Source: CAWJKP01 sp963843465
GTDB taxonomy: Bacteria > Planctomycetota > Planctomycetia > Pirellulales > Thermoguttaceae
Assembly (NCBI GenBank): GCA_963843465.1
Contig: CAWJKP010000002.1
Location: 1,116,001-1,180,000 of the forward strand
DNA length: 64,000 nt
Direction: 5' to 3'
In this document: piece by piece, positions 17,172 through 26,779 of the stretch
Layout: each line of letters begins with the position of its first letter
Numbering within the stretch: the first letter of the stretch is position 1
Program-made: the position numbers and the translations under genes
Notes under the pieces: model-generated
Told to the model about the DNA's origin: nothing
Database searches by the model: none
Seen by the model: only the letters and a program-made list of their open reading frames with translations

Positions 17172-17218
17172 AGGATGGACCTCCAGGTCCGTCCGGGACG
17201 GACCTGGAGGTCCATCCT
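17172..17218. repeat. Perfect-type palindrome, AGGATGGACCTCCAGG family
   Basis: Arms aggatggacctccaggtccg and cggacctggaggtccatcct around a three to seven base centre, 47 bases in total. Lies between the charged protein gene and the DUF1080 gene; could terminate the upstream transcript. Confidence 0.9.
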
Positions 17219-17278
17219 GCGTGGTTTACTTTGCGGCCGGGGCAATACGAAAGCTTTGCCCACCAGGAGATCTGCAAC

Positions 17279-18061
17279 ATGAGGCGACCCATGAAGAAAT
17301 CGTTGTTGGTCCTGTTCGGAGTGCTGGCTGCCGCCGGCGTCACCCTGCCCATGCTCGCCGCCGAGTATCTCAGCGGCAAGGTCTGGCCCGAGCCGCCGGT
17401 CGTTGATCCGGGTGCGGCGGGCGGGCCACCCTCGGACGCGATCGTGTTGTTCGACGGCAAGGACCTCTCCCAGTGGAACGGCGGCGACGACTGGAAGGTC
17501 CAGGACGGCTACGCCATCTCCGCCAAACATAACATCACCAGCAAGGAGTCCTTCGGCGACTGCCAGCTCCACGTGGAATGGGCCGAGCCGGAAAAAGTCG
17601 AGGGCAGCGGCCAGGGACGCGGCAACAGCGGCGTGTTTCTCAACAACATCTACGAGGTGCAGGTCCTCGATTCCTACGACAACAAGACCTATTACGACGG
17701 TCAGTGCGGGTCGCTCTACAAGCAGTGGCCGCCGCTCGTGAATGCCTGCCGCAAGCCGGGCCAATGGCAGACCTATGACATCGTCTTCACCGCCCCGCGG
17801 TTCGACGATTCCGGAAAGCTCGCCCGGCCCGGCTACGTCACGGTGCTGCAGAACGGCGTGCTGGTGCTGAATCATGCGGAGATCCTCGGCGACACTTCCT
17901 GGGACCATCCGCCGGCCTATACGAGCCACGTGCAAAAGGGCCCCTTAGGGCTGCAATTCCACGGCAACCCGATGCGTTTCCGCAACATCTGGATTCGCCC
18001 GCTGCCGGCCGAGCCCCGTGAGCCCCTGAGCATCGATCCCAACCCGAAGCCGGTCCATTAG
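17279..18061 (+). CDS. Secreted DUF1080 (3-keto-disaccharide hydrolase-like) protein
   Basis: 260 residues, signal peptide MRRPMKKSLLVLFGVLAAAG ending in AxA (PMLAAEY). DUF1080 fold begins at IVLFDGKDLSQWNG and includes HVEWAEPEK, GNSGVFLNNIYEVQVLDSY and ends with GLQFHGNPMRFRNIWIRPL. Family members bind or hydrolyse 3-keto sugars and glucan-like substrates in the periplasm; they are abundant in planctomycetes, often near Gfo/Idh genes that make keto-sugars, as here. The ATG at 17279 has AGGAGA at 17265-17270; a second ATG 12 bases on is possible. Confidence 0.88.
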   Translation: MRRPMKKSLLVLFGVLAAAGVTLPMLAAEYLSGKVWPEPPVVDPGAAGGPPSDAIVLFDGKDLSQWNGGDDWKVQDGYAISAKHNITSKESFGDCQLHVEWAEPEKVEGSGQGRGNSGVFLNNIYEVQVLDSYDNKTYYDGQCGSLYKQWPPLVNACRKPGQWQTYDIVFTAPRFDDSGKLARPGYVTVLQNGVLVLNHAEILGDTSWDHPPAYTSHVQKGPLGLQFHGNPMRFRNIWIRPLPAEPREPLSIDPNPKPVH

Positions 18062-18464
18062 TCTCTGTCGCGGACCTGGATGCGAATTGGGAGAGTTCCG
18101 TAGGACGGATTGCTAATCCGTCCACGATTTGCGGACGGATTGGCAATCCGTCCTACGGACACATCCGGCAGATTTTGGCTCCTCGGCAGAATTCGTGGGC
18201 CAGTTTTGCGCGGCGAAGGGCGGGAAATGGCGGAATCCCCAAGAAATCACGTCGGGAAACATGAGACGCTTTCGAGCGCCTGAAAAGTCGGAACAGAGAA
18301 GAGGAAGTATACTTTTCCCAAGGAAGTATAGTTCCTCTTCTCTGTTCCCGGTTCTTCCCGGCAAAAGGCGCACATCCCGGGCGCCGGGTGCTGCACTTCC
18401 CGTGCGTACCGCCCTGATCTCACCCACGAATTCTGCTGAGAAACCGTTGTTTTTTGGCGGCGCC
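18062..18464. repeat. Intergenic palindromes between DUF1080 and Gfo/Idh genes
   Basis: No gene seen. Three structures: a palindrome with arms gtaggacggattgctaatcc and ggattggcaatccgtcctac (18100-18156); a hairpin with gaacagagaagaggaa and ttcctcttctctgttc (18291-18346); and a wider inverted pair gcagaattcgtggg near 18187 and cccacgaattctgc near 18424, enclosing the second. The two flanking genes converge here, so a bidirectional terminator is plausible. Confidence 0.8.
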
Positions 18465-19863
18465 TTACAGCCACTTGTGCCGAACGGGGAGGTGTACGAC
18501 GGCGTCGGCATTGGGCTCGCCCGGCACCTTCAGCGCCTCGCTGTCCCAGGCGATCGTGGAGAAGGTGTTCACGCCGGGCTTGTAGCGCATGGCGAGCATG
18601 CCCACCATGGTGATCTCGGCGACCATGGCGCCGGTCTCGAAGCCCTGGAACGTCTTGGGGCCGCCCTTGCAGGCACGGAGCCATTCCCCGATGTGGCCGG
18701 GCGCGCGGCAAGGTGACGGGCACCGGCTTGCAGGCCTCGTGGTCCTGCACGCCGCGGCACTTGGCTTCACCCTTGAGCTTGACGACGCCGCCCACGCCCC
18801 AGCAGTCGGAGCAGAGGAGGCCCTTGCTGCCGGCGAACAACACGCCGTTGCCCGGCACTCTCCCGTAGGTCGGCACCAGTTCCTGGCAAAGATGCTTCGG
18901 CGGGAGCTTGCCGCCGTCGTGCCACCAGACCTTCACGGCCGGCATGTCGCTCCGCGCGGCGAAGTCCCAGGAGATGTCCGTGGCCGAGGCGTAGCTGTCC
19001 TTGATCGGCTCGGGAACTTTGATCGAGCAGTTCAGGGCCGCGCCGAGCTTCAGCGCCCGCCAAGGCAGGTTCATGCCATGCGCGCCCATGTCGGCCAGAT
19101 GGCCGTCGCCGAAATCCAGCCACGGTCCCCAATTCAGGCAGAAATTGAGGTAGTGGTTCTTGAACGGCAAGACCTTCGAGGGGCCGCACCAGAAGTCCCA
19201 GTTCAGCTCCGGGGGAATCGGGTCGGCATTCTTGTCGTAGTTTCTGCTGGGCTCACAACCGCGGTCCATCCAGACGTGGACTTCGCGAATCTCGCCCAGC
19301 ACGCCCGCCTGGATGACTTCCATGCTGCGGCGGAAGGTGTCGGTCGCGCCGCCCTGAGAGCCGACCTGGGTCGCCAGCTTGGGGAGTTGCTTGGCCAACT
19401 CGCGGATCTCGCGGGCCTGGGCGCAGCTATGGGCCAGCGGCTTCTCGCAGAAGACGTGTTTGCCGGCCAGCAGCGCCCGCTTGCTCATCGGCACGTGCCA
19501 GCGCTGGCCCGGGGCGATCAACACCGCGTCGAGCGACTTCTCCTCGTCCAGCAGCTTGCGGTAGTCCTCGTAGACCTTGGCCTTCTCAGCCATCCCGTGC
19601 TGGGCGAGCTCCTTCTTGGCCTCGGCGACCTGGCGCTGATCAACGTCGCAGATGGCCACAATGTTCTCGCTTCCCATTAACCCGTTCAAATCGTCGCGGG
19701 CGCGCTCGCCGCAGGCCAACAGGCCGATGTTGAGCTTCTTGCTGGGGGCGTCCGCGCCGAACACGCCGGACGGCACCATCTGCGGCAGCGCCACGGCGCC
19801 GACGCCGGCCGCGGCAAAGCGTTTCAGAAGCGTACGCCGAGTGATCTGGGATGGGTGTTTCAT
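18465..19863 (-). CDS. Tat-exported Gfo/Idh/MocA oxidoreductase, one frameshift
   Basis: About 465 residues once corrected. Tat signal QITRRTLLKRFAAAGVGAVA (R9, R10). NAD(P)-binding Rossmann domain starts KLNIGLLACGERARDD, and the EKP motif FCEKPLAHS is present, so it is a predicted sugar oxidoreductase of the kind that makes or reduces keto-sugars in the periplasm. The first frame runs to about 18710; from there the family C-terminal continues in another frame (GHIGEWLRACKGGPKTFQGF to HLPVRHKWL, stop at 18465). The break lies in cgcgcccggcc, where removal of one C restores the frame. Either an assembly error or recent inactivation. Start ATG at 19863. Confidence 0.85.
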
Positions 19864-20167
19864 GAGGGCAGGCTCCTGTGGGGGGAATGAACTGGCAGGT
19901 CTCATCTTGACTCTGCGCGGATACGCTCCGAGCAGCAACCGGCTTCCATGTTAACAAAGCGGCTCACGACCTGCCAGTTGGTGCGCCGATTCTCGCTGCG
20001 GAATTGGGCCCCTCGGGGGGTCTCGACGCTGGAGCCCCCTCCGCAGAGGTACGCGGCACGGTTCGCTGCCCGAACGGGCGCTCATTGCCTCTTTCTTGCC
20101 GCCCCGATTCGTAGTATGATTGCCACACCGCGCATGGGCGGGGCCATTTTCCTTGAAGGAGCCAGCG

Positions 20168-20491
20168 ATGGAAGAGAAGCAAACCGCGAAGAAACCCTTG
20201 AACAAGACCGAAGTCCTCACCGCCCTCAGTGAGGCAACCGGGCTCACCAAGCAGCAAGTGGGCGAGCTGCTCGATGAACTTTCCAAACTCATCGGCAAGA
20301 ACCTGGGCAGTGACGGCCCCGGCGCCTTCGCGCTGCCCGGCTTGCTGCAAATCAAGGTCGTCCGCAAGCCCGCGACCGAAGAGCACAAGGGGATCAATCC
20401 CTTCACCAAAGAGGAAATGGTCTTCAAGGCCAAGCCCGCCAAGAACGTCGTCAAGCTCACCGCCCTCAAGGGCCTGAAGGACATGGTTTAG
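20168..20491 (+). CDS. HU-family DNA-binding protein
   Basis: 107 residues. The helical N-terminal half (LNKTEVLTALSEATGLTKQQ, VGELLDELSKLIGKNL) and the beta-arm region (FALPGLLQIKVVRKPATEEH, GINPFTKEEMVFKAKPAKNV) match bacterial HU/IHF proteins that bend and compact DNA. The usual RNP tip motif is replaced by GINPFTKE, as in the planctomycete/cyanobacterial variants. ATG at 20168 follows aaggag at 20155-20160. It stands alone, divergent from the Gfo/Idh gene and followed by a palindrome. Confidence 0.9.
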   Translation: MEEKQTAKKPLNKTEVLTALSEATGLTKQQVGELLDELSKLIGKNLGSDGPGAFALPGLLQIKVVRKPATEEHKGINPFTKEEMVFKAKPAKNVVKLTALKGLKDMV

Positions 20492-20647
20492 CAGGACCGT
20501 GGCGGGAGGGAAGGTTGCGGTCCCTCGCTTTGCCTCCGGGCGTCCACGAGAGAATCTTTCCCAACGGGCGTCGAGAAACGCTTGCGGAAGAACCATCGCG
20601 CATGCGCGACGGGCCGCGGTATCCCGGATTATTCACGGGCGCATCGT

Positions 20648-20704
20648 AACCCGAAGCGTAAGCGAGGACGCCTGAGGAGCTTACCCTCGCTTACGCTTCG
20701 GGTT
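20648..20704. repeat. Palindromic repeat AACCCGAAGCGTAAGCGAGG
   Basis: Arms aacccgaagcgtaagcgagg (20648-20667) and cctcgcttacgcttcgggtt (20685-20704) are exact reverse complements around a 17-base loop. It lies in the roughly 300-base gap between the convergent HU gene and GH106-like gene, in which no other feature is seen except a weaker ggattattcacggg / ccgtgaataatcc-like pairing. Confidence 0.9.
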
Positions 20705-20799
20705 TCGATTGCGCTCTGCGCCGTTTACATCACGGGGTGTGAATAGTCCCGGGGTATAATCGCCGAGGCAGTTCGCCCAACTTTTCCTTTTACAGGCCC

Positions 20800-23700
20800 T
20801 TACCGCGGCACGGTGCGCTCGGTCGCGTACAACGTCACCGGGCCGAGAAGCCCCGATTCGTGCAGCGGTGCGCCTTTCTTATAGAGCCGCCAGGAAGTGA
20901 ACGTCTGCCGGCCGGTAGGACTCGACTTGCCTTCCAGCAACCACTTCGGCCAGGCCTTCAGCGTGCCGTCGCCGTTGCGATCCGAATCCTCGGGCAGGTT
21001 CTCGTCGCCGATCATGCGGTTGATCCAGAGATTCGTGACTTCGATCTCCAGCCTATTCTCGCCGGCCTTGGCGAACCGGTCGATCTCCACGCGATAGGGG
21101 GCCTTCCAGAGCACGCCGAGGTGATGGCCGTTGAGCTTCACGCCGGCCATGACCGCCACGCGGCCGAGATCGAGGTAAAGGCCGCGATCCTTGCCCAGCC
21201 ACTCGGTGGGAATGGTAATGGCCTTGACATAGGTCGCCGTGCCGGAGAAATACTTCACGGCCTCTTCCGGCTGGAGATCCCATGCGACAAGCGAATCGAG
21301 CGTAAGCTGTTTCGGCGCCCCGGACCCGGCCGGGAATTTCAATTGCCAGGGTCCCGCCACGGTTTGGGCGGGCGGAAGGCCCTGGACCCTGCTGGCCAAC
21401 TTGCGGCCGGACGCCGTGGTGAGCTCGAAGCGGCCGTTCTGCCAAGCCTCCAGCGATACGCTGCCGTCGACGGCGCCGGTGAGCGTGGCCGGGGGTGGCG
21501 CGTTGGCAATCATCCCGGGAACCAGGTAGATGGTATCGGGATCCTCGCCGCTGGCCGTGTGCGGCTTGCCGTCGACGGTGTACTGGACCGTGAGCGTTTT
21601 CACGACGCCAAACGCCGGATCGCCGCCGGCCGCCAGGCTCGCGACCTCAAAAGACGTCACGCCCTCGTCCAGCAGCTCTTGCACGGCGGACTTGACGTTG
21701 CGGGTTCGCGCGGCGTCGCCGGGAACTCCGTAAGTCGCGCTTTGCACCACATAGCTGCCCTTCACCACCGCGGCCTTCACCGCCTTGGGAGGCGCGGGCG
21801 GGAACGCCCGGCCGTCGTGCGTCATGGCCACGACCGGATCGAGGCCGCGGGGTTCCGGCCGGAAGACGACGAATACCGATTCGGCCGGTTCGAGATAGAG
21901 CGGCACGCGGGTCACGCCGTCCTTGGCCTGCCAGGCGGCCGCGAGCTGCACGCCGCCCGTTTGCGGCCACCAGAACTCGGGCCGCTTGCCCTGCACGCGG
22001 AAGCCGCACGTGCCGGCGACCGGCGCCTCGCGCTTGTTGGCCACGAAGTAAAGCTCCGTGCCGTCTTCCAAGGTGCGGTGGATATAACGGGGCTTGCCCG
22101 TCGCGGGGCCGTCGAAGCTGAAGTCGCAGGGCACTTTCATGCCGGCCAGGACCTGCTCGGGCGTTTCGCCCCAGACGACGCGGCCCTTGCCCAGCGCGTG
22201 CCGTTTGATCTTCTGGCCGTCGCAGTCGCCCCAGAGCCTATCGGCCAGCTTCTTGACCTCCTCATCACAGGCGGGAAAATTCTCCAGCGCCGGCGACTTC
22301 TGCGGCCGGGGACCGACGACCGTGGCGCCCGCCTCGACCAGCTCCACGATCTTGGCCAGCAAGCGCGGCCTCATGGTTTGCGAGTCGGGCAGCGCCAGCA
22401 GGCGGTAACTCATGCCGTCGGGCAGGACGATACGGCCGTCCTCGACCGACATCCGCGTCAACACCACGTCGGGCGAGCAGCCGTCGAAGTCGTAGGCCGG
22501 GCGGTCGGGCGGATTGCCCGTGCGGGCGACCGGCGGAGCAAAAGCCCGCGGCGACCCTTCCGGCTGCAAGTAGCAGATGTCGGCCACGAACAGGCCTTGT
22601 CGCAAGAGATGCTGGCAGCGGGCCAGGTATTGATGCCACCCGACGGATTGTTCCCACCAGGTTTGCGTGCGCTCATAATGCAGGCCCCAGGGGCCCATCG
22701 ACATGCCGGGCCGGGCGTTGAGCCAGGGCTGCATGGCGTAGCGATGGAAGACGAAGCGATTGATCCCTTCGCAGAAGGCCCAGTCGCCCAGCGTCTTGAT
22801 GTTCGCCGGATGACCTTGCCATTTCTCGGCGTCGGTGGCGGTGAAGGACTCGGCGCCGATGATCCGCTTGCCGTAGACGTGGCCGGCGGAGGTCATCTCC
22901 GTGACCGATTCCGCCGCGCCGCCGTAGGCCCAGGACCAGAACTCGCCCATCGGCTCGTCGCAGCGGCCAGCGTAGGTCACGTCGTCGAAAGCCCCGTCGC
23001 CGTAGGCCTCGATCGAGAGCTTCAAGCCGTTCTTCTGAGCGAGCTCGCGGAAGTGGCCGGAATAATTCTCCACCAGCAGATCGCAAATCGTCTGCCGCAG
23101 GTCCCAGAGGAACCGCTCGGAGACCTCCACGCTATCGACGATGCGGCCCGTGTAGACGGGGAAGTAGCGGTAAAGGTCGTAGCCGCGGCGTTTCTGGAAT
23201 TCTTCGCGCATCCGCGGCGTCCAGTCTTGCGAGTGGACTTCCCAACTGTCGATGTGCGTGGTGACGAGCGTCTTGCCGGCCAGCGCGGGGCTGTCGGCGA
23301 TGATCTTGCCCATCAACCCGGCGAACATGGCGTCGACGGCTTCCGCGCTCAGCTTGTCGCATTCCAGCCCCCGGCCGGAAGCCGGGGCCGGGTGGTTGTC
23401 CTTGCCGGTCGACGTGTGGCCGATCCGCAGCACCGTCCACTTGCCCGCCGGCGCGTCCCAGCTCAAGCGGCCGTTCTGGAAACGGGCGGAGAGATCGACG
23501 ATGGAATCGCCCTTGACGACCTGTTCGGGCGGCGCTTCCGCATACTTGGCCGGGGCCGGCGGCTGATCCTGGCGGTCGTGGCCCGTCTTGCCGTTGATCT
23601 TTTCGATGCGGGCCTTGCCGGCCGGGGTGGGGAAGGCCAGCACGGTGATGTCGCGATAGTAGTTGGCCGTCCGGCCCGGCTCGGGCAAAGCGGCGTCGAA

Positions 23701-24138
23701 ATGCTTGCCGCCTTCCACGCTCGTTTCCGTCCAGACGAGATACTGCATCGACAGCTCGGGCGTGATCCAGGGCCCGCCGCTGCCGCACCATCCGGCGTCG
23801 TTGCACATGTTGACCTCCAGGCCCAACCGGTTGGCCTCGCTGAGCATGTGCTTGAAGAGTTCGCGCCACTTTTGTCCGGCAAAGGCTACGGGGCCTTGCG
23901 GGGCGCCTTGATCGACCTCCATGATCAGCACGCCGCCGATGCCCACGCGCTTCATGGCCTCCAGGTCGGCCGTGATGCCTTGCCGGTTAATGTTGCTGTT
24001 GAGCCAGAACCAGTAGACCCAAGGTCGGGCCGCGGGCGGCGGGGTGACGAATTCCCTTTCCAGCACGCAAGGTTCCGCGGCGCGTGCCGCGGCACAAGCG
24101 GCAATCACCAGGAGGATCGCAAAGAGCAGGCGTTTCAT
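20800..24138 (-). CDS. Secreted GH106-like alpha-L-rhamnosidase
   Basis: 1112 residues with signal peptide MKRLLFAILLVIAACAAARA. The body matches the glycoside hydrolase 106 layout: an N-terminal FVTPPPAARPWVYWFWLNSN, TADLEAMKRVGIGGVLIMEV, a catalytic barrel with NMCNDAGWCGSGGPWITPE and CDEPMGEFWSWAYGGAAESV, and a C-terminal beta-sandwich (about 960-1100) with YLDLGRVAVMAGVKLNGHHL and TNLWINRMIGDENLPED. GH106 enzymes release L-rhamnose from rhamnogalacturonan and similar glycans. Acidic residues in the cited motifs are candidates for catalysis, not proven. Start ATG at 24138. It is the first of several secreted carbohydrate genes on this strand. Confidence 0.85.
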   Translation of the reverse strand: MKRLLFAILLVIAACAAARAAEPCVLEREFVTPPPAARPWVYWFWLNSNINRQGITADLEAMKRVGIGGVLIMEVDQGAPQGPVAFAGQKWRELFKHMLSEANRLGLEVNMCNDAGWCGSGGPWITPELSMQYLVWTETSVEGGKHFDAALPEPGRTANYYRDITVLAFPTPAGKARIEKINGKTGHDRQDQPPAPAKYAEAPPEQVVKGDSIVDLSARFQNGRLSWDAPAGKWTVLRIGHTSTGKDNHPAPASGRGLECDKLSAEAVDAMFAGLMGKIIADSPALAGKTLVTTHIDSWEVHSQDWTPRMREEFQKRRGYDLYRYFPVYTGRIVDSVEVSERFLWDLRQTICDLLVENYSGHFRELAQKNGLKLSIEAYGDGAFDDVTYAGRCDEPMGEFWSWAYGGAAESVTEMTSAGHVYGKRIIGAESFTATDAEKWQGHPANIKTLGDWAFCEGINRFVFHRYAMQPWLNARPGMSMGPWGLHYERTQTWWEQSVGWHQYLARCQHLLRQGLFVADICYLQPEGSPRAFAPPVARTGNPPDRPAYDFDGCSPDVVLTRMSVEDGRIVLPDGMSYRLLALPDSQTMRPRLLAKIVELVEAGATVVGPRPQKSPALENFPACDEEVKKLADRLWGDCDGQKIKRHALGKGRVVWGETPEQVLAGMKVPCDFSFDGPATGKPRYIHRTLEDGTELYFVANKREAPVAGTCGFRVQGKRPEFWWPQTGGVQLAAAWQAKDGVTRVPLYLEPAESVFVVFRPEPRGLDPVVAMTHDGRAFPPAPPKAVKAAVVKGSYVVQSATYGVPGDAARTRNVKSAVQELLDEGVTSFEVASLAAGGDPAFGVVKTLTVQYTVDGKPHTASGEDPDTIYLVPGMIANAPPPATLTGAVDGSVSLEAWQNGRFELTTASGRKLASRVQGLPPAQTVAGPWQLKFPAGSGAPKQLTLDSLVAWDLQPEEAVKYFSGTATYVKAITIPTEWLGKDRGLYLDLGRVAVMAGVKLNGHHLGVLWKAPYRVEIDRFAKAGENRLEIEVTNLWINRMIGDENLPEDSDRNGDGTLKAWPKWLLEGKSSPTGRQTFTSWRLYKKGAPLHESGLLGPVTLYATERTVPR

Positions 24139-24219
24139 GGGAATGACTCCGTAGGCTGGTGACACGATTCAGTCCGAACATCAGGCGGGAAAGCAAGGGC
24201 AAGCGTTCACGGCCACGTC

Positions 24220-24556
24220 GGGGACTGGTCCATTTTTCGGCGAGAAAGCGCTTTTCGCCGTTGGACGTAAGGCCGAAAACATGGACCTGTCCCCCTGGCA
24301 GTGCCGAAGGGGACAGTCCCATTTTCGCGGCGATCACGGCCGTTTGCAAGGCAACACCGTCTTCGCCGCGAAAATCGGGACAGTCCCCGTGAACGCTTAC
24401 GCTGGCTCCGTGGCGCAAGCCGGTGTGGCATAAGCAGAAACGTTCCCGCCACGGTGCCTGTCCCCTTGGCCGAAGGGGACAGTCCCATTTTCGCGGCGAT
24501 TTGGCCACTTTGCTGCGGTATCATCCCTCACGCCGCGAAAATTGGGACAGTCCCCC
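24220..24556. repeat. Three consecutive stem-loops, GGGGACAGTCCCATTTTCGCGG family
   Basis: Three hairpins in a row: 24220-24295 (degenerate), 24309-24388 and 24475-24556. The last two share the left arm ggggacagtcccattttcgc and a right arm ending gcgaaaatcgggacagtccc (one base varies). Each has a different loop of about 25-30 bases. The spacers carry cgtgaacg and aacgcttacg-like words. The 435-base gap between the two glycoside hydrolase genes contains nothing else. Confidence 0.88.
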
Positions 24557-24573
24557 GTGAACGGTTACGAGGC

Positions 24574-26604
24574 TCAGGGGTTCGACTGCCTTCGGGGTAT
24601 TGCTTCCACCACGCGCACTTCGAACGGTTGAAGCTCGATGCGATAATCCGCCTCCGCCGCGAGCGATTGCGCCGGCAGCCCGGCATCGGCTTTCCAGGGG
24701 CTTCTCAGGGTGTATCGGCGCGGGGCGTCCGCGGGAAGCTCGAAGGCATCGGCCAACTTGAGCGAGAGCGTCTTCGGCTCGCGGCCGGGATTACGCACGC
24801 AAAGGATCCCTTTGCGTGGCGACCAGGATGCATAGCCGTACGGCTCGCTCTTGCCGGCGTCGCCGCCGATCCAGTGCGTATCGACCAGCACGTCGGAGTT
24901 GCTGCGCGACCAGGCGGCCGCTTCGGCCAAGGCGTCCCACATCGGCGGCGTCATCATTTGGGGCGTCATATAGAGTTCCTGCAATTGCGTGCCGCAGCCG
25001 AAAAACATGCGGAGCTCGTCGACGACGTCTTTGAGGTCGTTTGCCATGCGCGCGGCGGTGCCCAGCTTCGCGTAGGTGACGCCCTGGTTCATCACCGAAT
25101 TGAGCGGGAACAGGGGACCGCGGCGCACGACCATTTGTTGCGTGGTCGCGTCGCGGTAGTTGATCCACTGCTGCCGCTTGGATCCTTGCCCGCAGAATCC
25201 GCAGTCGTCGCCGTTGCGCCAGACCGAATCGCCGTGCCACAACCAATAGGGCGAGGGCCATGTGCCGGTGGTGATGCTGAGGTACAGATCGGGCCGCAGC
25301 CGCCTCAGCTCGTCGGCCAGGCGCATCAGGGCCACGATGTCGGCGCGCTGGTCGGGGGTGAGCTTCTCGTAGGCCAGCCCGGCGCCGACGCCGTCGAACT
25401 TGAAGAAGTTCACGCCGTAATCCTCAATCATTTGCCGGCACCTGTCACGAAAACGGGCGTAGTACTTGGGCCCGGCCAGAGAGAAGCCGGCCGCGTTGAT
25501 CTCGTAGCCCTGCGTGCGGCCGTACTTGAGCCGCTCCGCCTGGGCCGATCCGTAACCGCCCCAAGGCGACAGCCACACGCCGACGCTCGAGCGGCATCGG
25601 CCGGCGGCGTCCCGCAGCGGCGCGAAGCCGTTAGGGAAGCCGGCATGGAAACCCCAGAGGGTCCGCGGGTCGTCCCAGCCGTCGTCGAAGACGAAGGAGT
25701 CGAGTCTCACGCCACGTTTCTGGAACAGCTCGCGGTCGAAACAATAAATCACGTCCAGCGCCTGCCGCTCGTCGAACTTCCGGTCGCCCCAGGCGATGTC
25801 GTACCAGGAGTTGTAGTGTAAAAACGGCCGATAAGGGCGGGGCCGCTCGCGCTCGAGGTAGTAGAGGAAGGCCCGCCGCATCTGGCCCGGCGGAGCGACA
25901 CCCGCAACCGAGGTGCAACGCAGCGTCTTTCCCGCCGTCAACGGCTTGCCGCACTTCAGCGCGCAGCGGATGCGGCCGCCTTGTCCCCGGTTGTCGGCCA
26001 GCGGGTCTTCGCAGGCGAAGAAGAAGTTGTCGCACGTGACGGGCGAACCCGGCACCGTGCCGCAGGTCCGGGCGCCCTCGGCCGACAATTCGACGAGCAC
26101 GATCTCGGCCAGCGGCAGGTCCTTGCCCCGGGACCGGATCGCCAGTTCCTGGCGGACATAGTTGCTCCCGTCCCGCAACACCGCCTGCCACCGGACCTCG
26201 ATCGCACCGTCTTCGCCGGCCAGTGAAGCAGCGAGCCGCTTGCCTGCGCCGTGGTCGGCTGACCGCAAAGCACTCGGCTCGGCCGGCAAATCCTGGCAGG
26301 CCACGGCGCCCATGATTCTCAGATCGGACGCATGGACGACACGTCCGCCGTTCAGCACGAGGGAGAACGCCTCGCCGCTTGGAGCAATGGTCTTTCCCGA
26401 CTTCCGGTTGACCACCGGGCCCGGCCGGAGACGTCCCTGGACGACGTGCCACGACATGCCGATGACCCCGTTCTCCAACCGGCACGACTCAGCTTCGACG
26501 ACGGCGGCCGCCGCTTTCACCGGCGGGCCGGGAAATTCCATCCCCCGGGCCGCCACGGGCAGAAGGGAAAACCCCGCCAGTACGCCCCAGAAACGCCACT
26601 TCAT
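24574..26604 (-). CDS. Secreted clan-D glycoside hydrolase, alpha-galactosidase-like
   Basis: 676 residues with signal peptide (MKWRFWGVLAGFSLLPVAAR). N-terminal beta-sandwich to about 260, then a (beta/alpha)8 barrel: FVFDDGWDDPRTLWGFHAGF, VGVWLSPWGGYGSAQ, and NFFKFDGVGAG, where the Asp of FKFD is the expected nucleophile of GH36/GH27-type enzymes; WHGDSVWRNGDDCGF may hold the acid/base. A C-terminal beta-domain ends the protein. It likely removes alpha-linked galactose or a related sugar from a polymer; precise family (GH36-like) is not certain. The ATG at 26604 has ggag eight bases before; the long open frame upstream is driven by the palindrome. Confidence 0.75.
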   Translation of the reverse strand: MKWRFWGVLAGFSLLPVAARGMEFPGPPVKAAAAVVEAESCRLENGVIGMSWHVVQGRLRPGPVVNRKSGKTIAPSGEAFSLVLNGGRVVHASDLRIMGAVACQDLPAEPSALRSADHGAGKRLAASLAGEDGAIEVRWQAVLRDGSNYVRQELAIRSRGKDLPLAEIVLVELSAEGARTCGTVPGSPVTCDNFFFACEDPLADNRGQGGRIRCALKCGKPLTAGKTLRCTSVAGVAPPGQMRRAFLYYLERERPRPYRPFLHYNSWYDIAWGDRKFDERQALDVIYCFDRELFQKRGVRLDSFVFDDGWDDPRTLWGFHAGFPNGFAPLRDAAGRCRSSVGVWLSPWGGYGSAQAERLKYGRTQGYEINAAGFSLAGPKYYARFRDRCRQMIEDYGVNFFKFDGVGAGLAYEKLTPDQRADIVALMRLADELRRLRPDLYLSITTGTWPSPYWLWHGDSVWRNGDDCGFCGQGSKRQQWINYRDATTQQMVVRRGPLFPLNSVMNQGVTYAKLGTAARMANDLKDVVDELRMFFGCGTQLQELYMTPQMMTPPMWDALAEAAAWSRSNSDVLVDTHWIGGDAGKSEPYGYASWSPRKGILCVRNPGREPKTLSLKLADAFELPADAPRRYTLRSPWKADAGLPAQSLAAEADYRIELQPFEVRVVEAIPRRQSNP

Positions 26605-26682
26605 GGCAAATCTCCACTTTCGATGCCCGCGCATTCGCGGGAAACCCATGTCCTCGAATGGTAACCGTTCACGGCCCGTAAA

Positions 26683-26757
26683 GTAGCAGGCACACTCCGT
26701 GTGCCGTCCGCCCAAGGCGGAGGAGGGAGCGGACGGCACACGGAGTGTGCCTGCTAC
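26683..26757. repeat. Palindromic repeat, GTAGCAGGCACAC family, copy 2
   Basis: Arms gtagcaggcacactccgtgt and acacggagtgtgcctgctac, with an inner gccgtccgcc / ggacggc pair. Related to 5980-6055 with a C/T-type change in the second block (cactccgtg for cacgccgtg), and both arms carry the matching change, so pairing has been kept. Confidence 0.92.
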
Positions 26758-26779
26758 TTTGGCCGACGGTCTATGGTAT

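Noticed and set aside
20085..20120. Sigma-70 promoter of the HU gene (ttgcct ... tatgat)
   Set aside because: The spacer would be 24 bases, too long for a typical promoter; the alternative -35 gives 13.
20860..24162. 1100-codon open frame opposite the GH106-like gene
   Set aside because: It is antisense to a fully recognisable GH106 protein and has no domain of its own; the same applies to the frames opposite 34002-36664 and 42201-44069.
24220..24556. CRISPR array
   Set aside because: Units are hairpins of about 80 bases with variable distance, not short repeats with regular spacers, and no cas genes are near.
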